Source: Prevotella sp.
GTDB lineage: Bacteria; Bacteroidota; Bacteroidia; Bacteroidales; Bacteroidaceae
Assembly (NCBI GenBank): GCA_021203705.1
Contig: JAJQAR010000008.1
Coordinates: forward strand, 1-6,088
Direction: 5' to 3'
DNA: 6,088 bases
Shown piece after piece: positions 1 through 6,088 of this stretch; position 1 is the first letter of the stretch, and every line of letters begins with the position of its first letter. A program made the position numbers and the translations under genes. The notes under the pieces were generated by a model that had not been told where the DNA came from, searched no databases, and saw only the letters and a list, made by a program, of their open reading frames with translations.

Positions 1-676
1 GGTATTGCAATAACGTCATGCTAAATTCAAGTGTCATCTGTCTGCCAGTGAGTTGCAAAGTAACGTCTATCTTACCGTCTTCCCTTACAAGGTCGATATA
101 GCCTTCCATCCTGTCACCGGTATGTATCTCCTTGAAAATCTGCTCCTTGTAAACAAGACCAGGATAACAGTTGTCAATGATTACCTTAAATCCTATTTCG
201 GTTTTCTGCCAAATCAGAAGGTCAACCTTCTGACCGTGAGCATAATCAGGAACTTCTGTGTTGAAATATCGCTCTATCTTTGCAGAGGCAACAATACGAT
301 AACTCTCATCATCTATATGCACATGTACGATATAACCCTTGCCTTTCTCCATTTTCATCTTCTGTTCTCTGAAAGGACAAAACAAGTCTTTCATCAATCC
401 CCAGTCGAGAAATGCTCCGTATTCATTGACCCAGGCAACGGTAAGAAAAGCGAAATCACCCACTTTGGCAAGAGGTTTTTGCGTGGTGGCAACAAGTCTC
501 TCCTCCATATCGAGATACAGGAATACATTCAACTCATCACCAACTTTGCAGCCTTCAGGTACATAACGGGAGGGCAAAAGCACCTCGCCCTCGTCTCCAC
601 CATCAAGGTACATGCCGAAATCCACCTCTTTCACAACTTTCATCAAGTTGTACTCACCAAGTCTTATTCCATTCAT
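1..676 (-). CDS. cvfB: CvfB/YitL-like S1-domain RNA-binding protein (3' end cut off by window edge)
   Basis: The minus strand carries an open frame from ATG at 676 to the left edge, giving 225 residues with no stop. The protein looks like the CvfB/YitL family: tandem S1-type OB folds, roughly residues 5-65, 70-135 and 145-210. The second contains YGAFLDWGLMKDLFCPF (86-102), a typical S1 strand-loop pattern for this family. Family members are about 280-300 residues and end in a winged-helix domain, so roughly 55-75 C-terminal residues, including that domain, lie outside the window. The family binds RNA in the cytoplasm; CvfB affects virulence-factor expression in Staphylococcus, but the role in Bacteroidetes is not established. 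ATG 676 is the first start after an in-frame TAG at 725-727, with a purine-rich AAAAGAGAA stretch just upstream. It starts 34 bp after the LolD-like gene ends, so it is probably the last visible gene of the same operon. The family call is from recalled motifs, not a search. Confidence 0.85.
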   Translation of the reverse strand, partial: MNGIRLGEYNLMKVVKEVDFGMYLDGGDEGEVLLPSRYVPEGCKVGDELNVFLYLDMEERLVATTQKPLAKVGDFAFLTVAWVNEYGAFLDWGLMKDLFCPFREQKMKMEKGKGYIVHVHIDDESYRIVASAKIERYFNTEVPDYAHGQKVDLLIWQKTEIGFKVIIDNCYPGLVYKEQIFKEIHTGDRMEGYIDLVREDGKIDVTLQLTGRQMTLEFSMTLLQY

Positions 677-710
677 ATATTCTCTTTTATTGCAACAAAC
701 TTTTGGAAAA

Positions 711-1484
711 TCACTTTTGCAAGTCTATTCTTTGAGCTTTTTCTTTAACATTTTCAGATTCAGCATCAGCACTTTCAGACACATCATCTGAATTTTCTAC
801 CTCAACTTTAGAATTTTCTGCTTCCTCGTCAGTAATTACAAGTTTTCCGTCGTTCATCGAAATAGTACGGTCGGTGATGTGGGCAAGATGCTCATCGTGT
901 GTTACAATCACGAAAGTCTGCCCGAACTTGTCTCGCAGGTCGAAGAACAACTGGTGCAGTTCTTCCTTGTTTTTCGAATCAAGACTGCCCGACGGCTCAT
1001 CTGCAAGGATTACCGAAGGATTGTTTATCAAGGCACGTGCTACAGCAACCCTCTGTTTCTCACCTCCTGAGAGCTCATTTGGCTTATGCCCCGCCCTATC
1101 CGTAAGTTTCATGAAGTCGAGCAATTCCTTAGCTCTCTTTTTTGCCTCACTGCGAGGAGAACCTGCTATAAAGGCTGGTATCATGATGTTTTCAAGAGCT
1201 GTGAACTCTGGTAAAAGCTGGTGAAATTGAAACACGAAACCAATCTGACGGTTGCGGAACTCTGCCATCTTCTTCCTGTTAAGTTTGCGCACATCAGTAC
1301 CGTTAATGATTATCTCTCCTCTGTCAGGACTGTCAAGTGTACCAATTATCTGCAAGAGTGTAGTCTTGCCGGCACCACTCGGTCCTACAATACTCACTAT
1401 TTCGCCTTTGTCGATGTGCAAGTCTATTCCCTTAAGCACCTGTAACGAGCCGAAACTCTTTGTTATTCCTTTTATGTCAATCAT
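711..1484 (-). CDS. lolD: LolD/MacB-family ABC transporter ATP-binding protein with acidic C-terminal tail
   Basis: This 257-residue protein is a complete ABC ATPase. Visible motifs are Walker [10 protein letters not shown] (34-42), Q-loop Q86 in [17 protein letters not shown], signature [15 protein letters not shown] (138-152), Walker B VILADE (158-163), D-loop SGSLDS (165-170) and H-loop H196 in VTHDE. The [20 protein letters not shown] stretch is characteristic of the LolD branch. By family knowledge, LolD powers the LolCE inner-membrane complex that extracts lipoproteins for transfer to the outer membrane. No permease gene is next to it here, so its membrane partner must be encoded elsewhere; orphan lolD genes are not unusual in this phylum. 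LolD proteins usually end near residue 220. Here residues about 219-250 form an extra Glu/Ser/Asp-rich, probably disordered tail. The start at 1484 sits 11 nt after an AGGAA on the minus strand, and the gene begins 43 bp after the antiporter ends. ABC ATPase is near certain; LolD specificity is likely. Confidence 0.9.
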   Translation of the reverse strand: MIDIKGITKSFGSLQVLKGIDLHIDKGEIVSIVGPSGAGKTTLLQIIGTLDSPDRGEIIINGTDVRKLNRKKMAEFRNRQIGFVFQFHQLLPEFTALENIMIPAFIAGSPRSEAKKRAKELLDFMKLTDRAGHKPNELSGGEKQRVAVARALINNPSVILADEPSGSLDSKNKEELHQLFFDLRDKFGQTFVIVTHDEHLAHITDRTISMNDGKLVITDEEAENSKVEVENSDDVSESADAESENVKEKAQRIDLQK

Positions 1485-1527
1485 AGCTTTTTATTTTCCT
1501 TACATTTATCATTTGATTGTTGCCAAC

Positions 1528-3654
1528 CTATATCTTGAATTTCTTTCTGAACCATGCCAAAAGAACATGATATGCACTAAGTTGCTCCTGATGCTGAGGA
1601 GTAGCAAATGTCATTGCATCTGGTGAATCTCCAAACTGGTCTGGGAATATTATCATAAGATTCTTACCTGAATAGAAACGGGTGAGTTCATCAGGCAATT
1701 TCTCCTGTGCTACTTTATATGATACCGTACCCTTTCGGGCTGTAACAACCACGAAAAGCTCATCATCGTTCACGGAACTTGCAAGTTTCGGCAATTCGTT
1801 CCAATGCGCCAAAGGTGTATATTCAACTCTCATATTAGGATGCCTGTTGGTGATAAACTGACTGATACGCGTCATTGTGTCATTGCGGGCATGAAACTGT
1901 ATGCGACATTCCAAGTTCTCAGCAAGACGCGACAAACGTTCCAACCAACGGTAGAAGCCTGGTTCAAATTCTGCTCTTGCTGGTGCCATAACCTGTATGC
2001 GCCGCAACGTGTTCAACGGTTGTAAACACTGCACAATGATTATCTGGTTGTTTAAACCGTTGAAAAGGCTCTGGATAAACTGCCCCCAAAACTGTTTGGA
2101 AACATCCTTGTGGATGTGCATTCCCATTATTATCTCCGAAGCACGATATTCTGTGAAAGCATGTTTTATACCGTTGGCAATGTCCGTGGCTATCCTCACC
2201 TGTGTCTGCAATCTCACATCAGCGGCATTAGCCAAATTCGTCAATCTGCTTAGCAAGGCTTTTCCTTTCTCTTGCCACATTCTACGGTTCTCATCATCCA
2301 ACACTACATTAAGTCCGATAAGTCCTCTGTTGAGTTTCTCATTGCGCATCATAATAGCAATATTGAGCAATGTCTCTGCTGTCTCTGGATACTTAACTGG
2401 TATCAATATCTTTTCGTCATCTCCCTTATTCTCCTGTTCATCCGTCAAATTACTTTCATTAAGCACTATTGACTGTGATGCTCTCTCTGTCATCAGTGAA
2501 CCGATAACACAGGTAAAAAGAATCATTAAAACTACACCGTTGAGCATCTCATCAGTCATAACGAATACACCCTCTGATATCTTCAACTTGAGTCCAACCA
2601 TTACGATGGCGATACCACCAGCTGCATGGGCGGCTGTCAATCCGAACATCATATTGCCATGTACAACTGGCAAACGCAAGAACCACGACATAAGATATGC
2701 CACTATCGCTTTGCCAAGAGTACCAAAAAACACAAGACAGAATATTATCAACACTATATGCCAACCAGAGAAGAGTATGCGCATGTTGATAAGCATACCC
2801 ACACCTATCAAGAAATATGGGATAAACAGTGCGTTTCCGATAAACTCGATACGGTTCATCAAAGGTGAGACATGGGGTATATAACGGTTAAGCACCAACC
2901 CTGCGGCAAAAGCTCCAAACACACCTTCCATGCCAAGCATCTCTGTAACCGCCGCACTCAAAAACATGATTGCCATGATGAATATATACTGCATCACCGC
3001 ATCGGAATACTTATGCATGAAAAGCCTTATCAATTTAGGCACTAAATAAAACAGTGCGGCAAAAAAGACAGCAAACTTTAGAATGAAAAGCAGCCAGAAA
3101 ACAAAGCCAGTATCGTTATGCACTGTTCCGACAATTCCTGCCAACACGACAAGAGCCAAAGACAACGAGAGCATTGATGCCCCTACACTCAACGTTACTG
3201 TGCTGTTCTTCTGCAAACCATACTTACACACTATAGGGTATGCTATCAAGGTGTTTGAACCGAGAATACTTCCGAGCATAAGAGATGCCAACATACTATA
3301 ATGAAGTAAATAAAGACATGAGAAGAACACAAGAATAAACGGTACGAAGAATGTAAGGATACCAAATAATGCTACTTTCAAACCATTACTTTTCAACCCC
3401 TGCATATCCATCTCAAGTCCTGCAAGGAACATAATGTAATACAAGCCTACTTTTCCGAAAAGTTCAAAACTGCTGTCGCGTTCAAGTATGTTAAGACCGT
3501 ATTGTCCTATTAGTACTCCTGCCAATACCATTCCGATGATATGCGGAATGCGCAATTTTCCCATTATTATAGGCGCAATAAGAATAAGGCACAACACTAC
3601 AAAAAAAATCAGCGTCGGGTCGGTTATCGGGAAATAATGAGAAAAACTCAGCAT
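1528..3654 (-). CDS. CPA2/Kef-type cation:proton antiporter with tandem USP-like cytoplasmic region
   Basis: A 708-residue membrane protein. Residues about 12-390 are hydrophobic, around 12 membrane segments, and match the sodium/hydrogen exchanger fold: FLAGLEMD (76-83), SNTLIAYPIV (133-142, the unwound helix of the first half) and GMEGVFGAFAAGLVLNRYIP (241-260). K315 lies in a later helix where related antiporters keep a basic residue. After a charged linker (391-414), residues 415-545 and 551-675 look like two universal-stress-protein folds: the first opens with ILIPV, has IIMGMHIHKD at 508-517 and ends in IIIVQ; the second ends in LMIIFPDQFG. The expected role is exchange of Na+ or K+ for H+ across the inner membrane, with the tail sensing a ligand; the ion is not predictable. 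The aspartate normally in the ion-binding helix is absent (L164 in GASMLSLSLAL). ATG 3654 is the first start after an in-frame TAA at 3673-3675; no Shine-Dalgarno is visible. The stop is TAG. It is probably first in the operon with the LolD-like gene. Confidence 0.9.
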   Translation of the reverse strand: MLSFSHYFPITDPTLIFFVVLCLILIAPIIMGKLRIPHIIGMVLAGVLIGQYGLNILERDSSFELFGKVGLYYIMFLAGLEMDMQGLKSNGLKVALFGILTFFVPFILVFFSCLYLLHYSMLASLMLGSILGSNTLIAYPIVCKYGLQKNSTVTLSVGASMLSLSLALVVLAGIVGTVHNDTGFVFWLLFILKFAVFFAALFYLVPKLIRLFMHKYSDAVMQYIFIMAIMFLSAAVTEMLGMEGVFGAFAAGLVLNRYIPHVSPLMNRIEFIGNALFIPYFLIGVGMLINMRILFSGWHIVLIIFCLVFFGTLGKAIVAYLMSWFLRLPVVHGNMMFGLTAAHAAGGIAIVMVGLKLKISEGVFVMTDEMLNGVVLMILFTCVIGSLMTERASQSIVLNESNLTDEQENKGDDEKILIPVKYPETAETLLNIAIMMRNEKLNRGLIGLNVVLDDENRRMWQEKGKALLSRLTNLANAADVRLQTQVRIATDIANGIKHAFTEYRASEIIMGMHIHKDVSKQFWGQFIQSLFNGLNNQIIIVQCLQPLNTLRRIQVMAPARAEFEPGFYRWLERLSRLAENLECRIQFHARNDTMTRISQFITNRHPNMRVEYTPLAHWNELPKLASSVNDDELFVVVTARKGTVSYKVAQEKLPDELTRFYSGKNLMIIFPDQFGDSPDAMTFATPQHQEQLSAYHVLLAWFRKKFKI

Positions 3655-3689
3655 GTTTTCTGTATTACCAAGTTAGCAATATATAAATA

Positions 3690-3773
3690 TTCTACAAAGT
3701 TATTGCAAACGAGAGAAATGAAAGCTCGCTTTCAAATTTCCGAGTGCAGCATAATTTCTACAAAGTTACTGCA
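3690..3773. repeat. 18-bp direct repeat pair flanking a palindrome
   Basis: TTCTACAAAGTTATTGCA at 3690-3707 recurs as TTCTACAAAGTTACTGCA at 3756-3773, 17 of 18 bases identical, 66 bp apart start to start. Between them TGAAAGC (3719-3725) and GCTTTCA (3728-3734) form a perfect 7-bp inverted repeat with a 2-bp centre. The symmetry continues imperfectly outward through GAAA/TTTC to TGCA at 3704-3707 and 3745-3748. The block lies just upstream of the antiporter start. It could be a pair of promoters around an operator, or a copy of a dispersed intergenic element; the sequence alone does not decide. Confidence 0.75.
3695..3702 (-). promoter_or_regulatory. Candidate -7 element for the antiporter operon, proximal copy
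   Basis: The other repeat copy also gives TAACTTTG on the minus strand (3702-3695), matching TAnnTTTG. No TTTG-like -33 box is seen at the usual 19-21 bp spacing, since 3723-3726 reads AGCT. It is therefore a weaker candidate than the distal copy. Initiation would fall near 3688, leaving a leader of about 35 nt. Confidence 0.35.
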
Positions 3774-3792
3774 TTTTTTTGATTGTGTAAAA
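3761..3792 (-). promoter_or_regulatory. Candidate promoter for the antiporter operon, distal copy
   Basis: Read on the minus strand, 3768-3761 is TAACTTTG, an exact match to the Bacteroidetes -7 element TAnnTTTG. Twenty bases upstream, 3792-3789 reads TTTT, one mismatch from the TTTG -33 element. Transcription would begin near 3755, about 100 nt before the antiporter ATG, and would include the palindrome at 3719-3734 in the leader. Confidence 0.5.
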
Positions 3793-3806
3793 CTATTAAA
3801 AAGTTA

Positions 3807-3838
3807 TTTGCCTCATTTACTTATTTTCCTTATTTTTG
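3807..3838 (+). promoter_or_regulatory. Bacteroidetes-type promoter for the GH53 gene
   Basis: TTTG at 3807-3810 and TATTTTTG at 3831-3838 match both halves of the Bacteroidetes primary sigma factor consensus (TTTG, 19-21 bp, TAnnTTTG) with an ideal 20-bp spacer. Initiation is expected near 3845, giving an AT-rich leader of about 50 nt before ATG 3897. No recognisable operator lies next to it, and no Shine-Dalgarno precedes the ATG. Confidence 0.7.
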
Positions 3839-3896
3839 CAGTTGATTTTGCTATATACTAATTGAAAAATATAACTATAAACAATAATATAACAAT

Positions 3897-4997
3897 ATGA
3901 AAAACATAAAGATTATTATCGCTTTTACAGCAATGATATTTGGTTTTACGAATGTGCAAGCACAGCAGCGTTTGCTCGGTGGCGACATATCCTTACTGCC
4001 TTCATACGAGGAGCAGGGAACTGTATATAAGGATGCTGATGGAAATGAGGTAAAACTGTTGGAGTACTTGAAAGACGAGAAATGGAATGCCATACGTGTA
4101 CGTCTTTTTGTTGAGCCTGAAAAGGCACCTGGAGAGCATAAAGGCGAAGGAGTATGTCAAGATCTTGAATATGTGAAAAAATTCGGAAAAAGGATAAAAG
4201 ATTCTGGCTATCAATTTATGCTTGATTTCCATTATTCCGACACTTGGGCAGACCCTGCCAAACAGACAATGCCTGACAGGTGGAAAGACACAAAAAGGGA
4301 AGATTTGCCAGACAGCTTGTATGAATACACTAAATACTGTCTAAAAGTAATGATTGACGCAGGAGCTACTCCCGACCTGATACAAGTAGGCAACGAGATA
4401 ACCAACGGCATGTTATGGCCGGCAGCGAAAGTTGACCCACAGGGACCGGAGAATTGGGACTTGCTGTTAAAACTGTTGGAAAGTGGTTCCAAGGCGTGTC
4501 GTGAAGTATGTCCTAACGCCAAAATAATAATCCACACGGAAAAGGCAGGAGAGTGGGATAAGACAAAGGCTTACTATAATAACTTGAGAGCCCTTGATTA
4601 CGACATAATAGGACTAAGTTATTATCCGATATGGCACAAGGCAGTAGGTGTATTGGCTGCGACTATTGACTCTCTTGCTGTTGACTTTCCAGATAAAGAG
4701 GTGATGGTAGTGGAGCCGGCCTTTTATTAAGAGCACGAGAATGACAAATGGTCAAAAAGTGATCATGAGGCTTAATTTTATCCTATCAGCATAGAAGGTC
4801 AACGCATTTTCACCCACGAATTGGTTGCGGAATTGCGCCGCCACCCTAATGTTACAGGTCTGTTTTGGTGGTATCCTGAAGAAAATGCTTTCGGCAACAC
4901 AGTAACAGAGGGTTGGCTAAACAGAGGTTTGTTTGACAACCATACAGGTAAAGTACTGCCTGCCATGAAAGAATTTAGTAAGTTTTTGAATGATTGA
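3897..4997 (+). pseudogene. Secreted GH53 endo-beta-1,4-galactanase, interrupted by two in-frame TAA codons
   Basis: The frame from ATG 3897 to TGA 4995-4997 spans 366 codons, the normal size of a GH53 arabinogalactan endo-beta-1,4-galactanase, but TAA occurs at codons 278 (4728-4730) and 293 (4773-4775). Residues 1-22 form a type I signal peptide ending VQA, with no lipobox Cys, so export to the periplasm or beyond is expected. GH53 features are GGDISLLPSYEE (28-39), IRVRLFV (66-72), MLDFHYSDTWADP (108-120), VGNEIT with acid/base E167, SYYPIWH (241-247) and VMVVE with nucleophile E273. After the second stop the same frame reads YPISIEGQ, TGLFWWYPEEN and EGWLNRGLFDNHTGKVLP, the usual GH53 C-terminus, with no frameshift. 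A product ending at codon 278 keeps both catalytic Glu residues but loses the last barrel strand and is unlikely to fold. The enzyme would cleave beta-1,4-galactan of pectin side chains. No SusC/SusD or other glycosidase genes adjoin it. Nonsense mutation is the simplest reading; sequencing error is possible. Confidence 0.85.
4728..4775 (+). other. Two premature in-frame TAA codons in the GH53 frame
   Basis: TAA at 4728-4730 follows VVEPAFY, and TAA at 4773-4775 follows a hydrophilic stretch EHENDKWSKSDHEA. The first could come from TAT or TAC by one change, since related enzymes often have repeated Tyr after the nucleophile; the second could come from CAA, GAA, AAA, TAT or TAC. Frame and family similarity are kept on both sides. 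The first downstream ATG (4741) is out of frame, so simple re-initiation would not restore the C-terminus. Confidence 0.9.
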
Positions 4998-5014
4998 TTA
5001 AAAAAGGCTCATTA

Positions 5015-5048
5015 CTGTCAAGAAATAATATTAAAAGTTGTAATTTTG
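5015..5048 (+). promoter_or_regulatory. Candidate Bacteroidetes-type promoter for asd
   Basis: TAATTTTG at 5041-5048 is an exact TAnnTTTG -7 element, followed by CA as in the GH53 promoter. The -33 region is poor: the best candidate is ACTG at 5015-5018, 22 bp upstream. Initiation near 5055 would give a leader of about 70 nt, too short for a lysine riboswitch. The leader contains TATATC-N7-GATATA (5063-5081), an AT-rich inverted repeat of doubtful stability. Confidence 0.55.
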
Positions 5049-5114
5049 CAGACTGTTAATACTATATCTTTTCATGATATATAAACAGATTGAATTTTAA
5101 CCTAATAATATAAT

Positions 5115-5120
5115 AAGGAA
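5115..5120 (+). promoter_or_regulatory. Ribosome binding site of asd
   Basis: AAGGAA lies three bases before ATG 5124. The spacing is short, but the match is the best Shine-Dalgarno-like sequence in the window, and it supports ATG 5124 as the start; the start also gives the expected N-terminal [13 protein letters not shown]. Confidence 0.55.
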
Positions 5121-5123
5121 TAA

Positions 5124-6088
5124 ATGAAAGTAGCTATTGTTGGAGCAAGCGGAGCAGTAGGACAAGAGTTTCTGAGAGTGCTTGCTGAGAGGAATTTTCC
5201 GTTGGATGATTTGGTATTGTTCGGCTCAAAGCGTTCTGCCGGCAGAAAATACACTTTCAAGGGTAAGGAATATGAGGTGAAATTGTTACAGCATAATGAT
5301 GATTTCAAAGATGTTGACATCGCATTCACATCTGCAGGAGCAGGCACATCGAAGGAATTTGCATCCGACATAACGAAATACGGAGCCGTGATGATTGACA
5401 ATTCAAGTGCATTCCGTATGGATAGTGACGTGCCTTTGGTTGTGCCTGAGTGTAACGCAGAGGATGCTCTCAACCGTCCACGTGGCATAATCGCCAATCC
5501 TAACTGTACCACGATAATGATGGTTGTGGTATTACAGCCACTTGAAAAAATTAGTCATATCAAACGTATCCACGTGGCAAGTTACCAAAGTGCAAGCGGT
5601 GCGGGAGCTGCCGCGATGGAAGAACTGCAACAGCAATACAAGGAAATTGTTAATGGTGAGAAAGTAACAGTTAGTAAGTTCCCTCACCAGTTGGCTTATA
5701 ACGTAATTCCACAGATCGACGTTTTCCAACCTAACGGTTACACAAAAGAGGAGATGAAGATGTTCAACGAGACACAGAAGATAATGCACAGTGATGTGAA
5801 ATGTTCTGCAATGTGTGTACGTGTGTCTTCTCTACGCTCCCACTCCGAGTCAGTATGGATAGAGACAGAACGCCCAATCAGCGTTGAGGAAGCACAAAGG
5901 GCTTTGGCAAATGCTCTAGGTGTAACATTGCAAGACGACCCATCAAATCTTGTTTACCCAATGCCATTAGATACGGCAGGTAAAGATGACGTTTTCGTAG
6001 GACGTATCCGCCAAGATATTTCAAATGAAAATGGACTGACACTATGGCTCAGTGGCGATCAGATACGCAAAGGTGCTGCACTTAATGC
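5124..6088 (+). CDS. asd: Aspartate-semialdehyde dehydrogenase (3' end cut off by window edge)
   Basis: The open frame runs from ATG 5124 to the right edge, 321 residues of an enzyme normally about 330-340 long, so only a short C-terminus is missing. It catalyses the NADPH-dependent reduction of L-aspartyl-4-phosphate to L-aspartate-4-semialdehyde in the cytoplasm, the branch point to lysine/diaminopimelate, threonine and methionine. Visible evidence: the Rossmann nucleotide-binding loop GASGAVG (7-13) at the very N-terminus; DNSSAFRMD (92-100); VVPECN (106-111); NPNCTT with catalytic Cys128 (125-130); [16 protein letters not shown] (153-168); and [13 protein letters not shown] (231-243) with catalytic His240. 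All key residues are present. It has its own candidate promoter and is separated by 126 bp from the GH53 remnant, so it is probably transcribed independently. No frameshift or odd composition is seen. Confidence 0.97.
   Translation, partial: MKVAIVGASGAVGQEFLRVLAERNFPLDDLVLFGSKRSAGRKYTFKGKEYEVKLLQHNDDFKDVDIAFTSAGAGTSKEFASDITKYGAVMIDNSSAFRMDSDVPLVVPECNAEDALNRPRGIIANPNCTTIMMVVVLQPLEKISHIKRIHVASYQSASGAGAAAMEELQQQYKEIVNGEKVTVSKFPHQLAYNVIPQIDVFQPNGYTKEEMKMFNETQKIMHSDVKCSAMCVRVSSLRSHSESVWIETERPISVEEAQRALANALGVTLQDDPSNLVYPMPLDTAGKDDVFVGRIRQDISNENGLTLWLSGDQIRKGAALN

Noticed and set aside
53..748. Plus-strand open frame (231 codons) at the left end
   Set aside because: It is antisense to the CvfB-like gene, whose S1-domain motifs are clear, and it overlaps the end of the LolD-like gene; no recognisable protein features.
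1997..2884. Long plus-strand open frame (295 codons) opposite the antiporter gene
   Set aside because: It is wholly antisense to a well-supported membrane protein gene, its product resembles no family I know, and its openness follows from codon bias on the other strand.
3719..3734. Palindrome TGAAAGCTCGCTTTCA as a transcription terminator
   Set aside because: It has no following T-tract on either strand, the central loop is only 2 nt if fully paired, and it sits upstream of divergent genes rather than after one.
3655..3896. Small gene or RNA gene in the divergent intergenic region
   Set aside because: No short frame here has a credible start, ribosome site or known product, and no tRNA-like or structured RNA pattern is visible; promoters and repeats account for the signals.
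4728..4775. Reassignment of TAA to a sense codon in this organism
   Set aside because: The visible natural stops (TAG for the antiporter, TGA for the LolD-like gene and the GH53 end) are not TAA, which is compatible, but none of the other four genes contains an internal TAA and no bacterial TAA reassignment is known to me. Nonsense mutation or error is simpler.
4998..5040. Intrinsic terminator after the GH53 frame
   Set aside because: There is an A-run and AT-rich DNA but no GC-rich stem followed by a T-run on the plus strand.
5102..5512. Minus-strand open frame opposite the start of asd
   Set aside because: It is antisense to asd, which is unambiguous, and its product shows no motif or plausible promoter.

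Overview
The window looks like ordinary chromosome from a Bacteroidetes bacterium, most likely Prevotellaceae. Three things point there: protein signatures typical of that group (a LolD-like ATPase with an SGSLDS D-loop, a Kef-type antiporter with a long cytoplasmic tail, a CvfB-like S1 protein); promoters of the Bacteroidetes type (TTTG, about 20 bp, TAnnTTTG) rather than -35/-10 boxes; and mostly absent or weak Shine-Dalgarno sequences. The genus is inferred, not proven.

Layout: positions 1-3654 hold a three-gene minus-strand run. Its order of transcription is a CPA2/Kef-type monovalent cation:proton antiporter with a two-part universal-stress-like cytoplasmic region (3654-1528), a LolD/MacB-family ABC ATPase with an acidic C-terminal tail (1484-711), and a CvfB/YitL-like S1-domain RNA-binding protein that runs off the left edge (676-1). 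The gaps are 43 and 34 bp with no visible terminator, so this is probably one operon. Positions 3655-3896 are a divergent intergenic region. It contains an 18-bp direct repeat, each copy carrying a minus-strand TAACTTTG promoter core, around a palindrome; a near-perfect promoter for the plus-strand gene follows. Positions 3897-4997 encode a secreted GH53 endo-beta-1,4-galactanase. Its reading frame is full length but broken by two in-frame TAA codons 45 bp apart, just after the catalytic nucleophile. Positions 5124-6088 are asd, aspartate-semialdehyde dehydrogenase, cut off by the right edge a few residues short of its end.

The genes do not form one obvious pathway. They combine housekeeping functions (amino-acid and cell-wall precursor synthesis, lipoprotein export, ion homeostasis, RNA binding) with one stand-alone polysaccharide-degrading gene that has no SusC/SusD partners in view and appears to be decaying or mis-sequenced. 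I see no mobile element, CRISPR array, tRNA or rRNA, and no convincing new multi-gene system. The observations most worth checking are the doubly interrupted GH53 frame, the repeat/palindrome cluster at 3690-3773, and the missing ion-binding aspartate in the antiporter.
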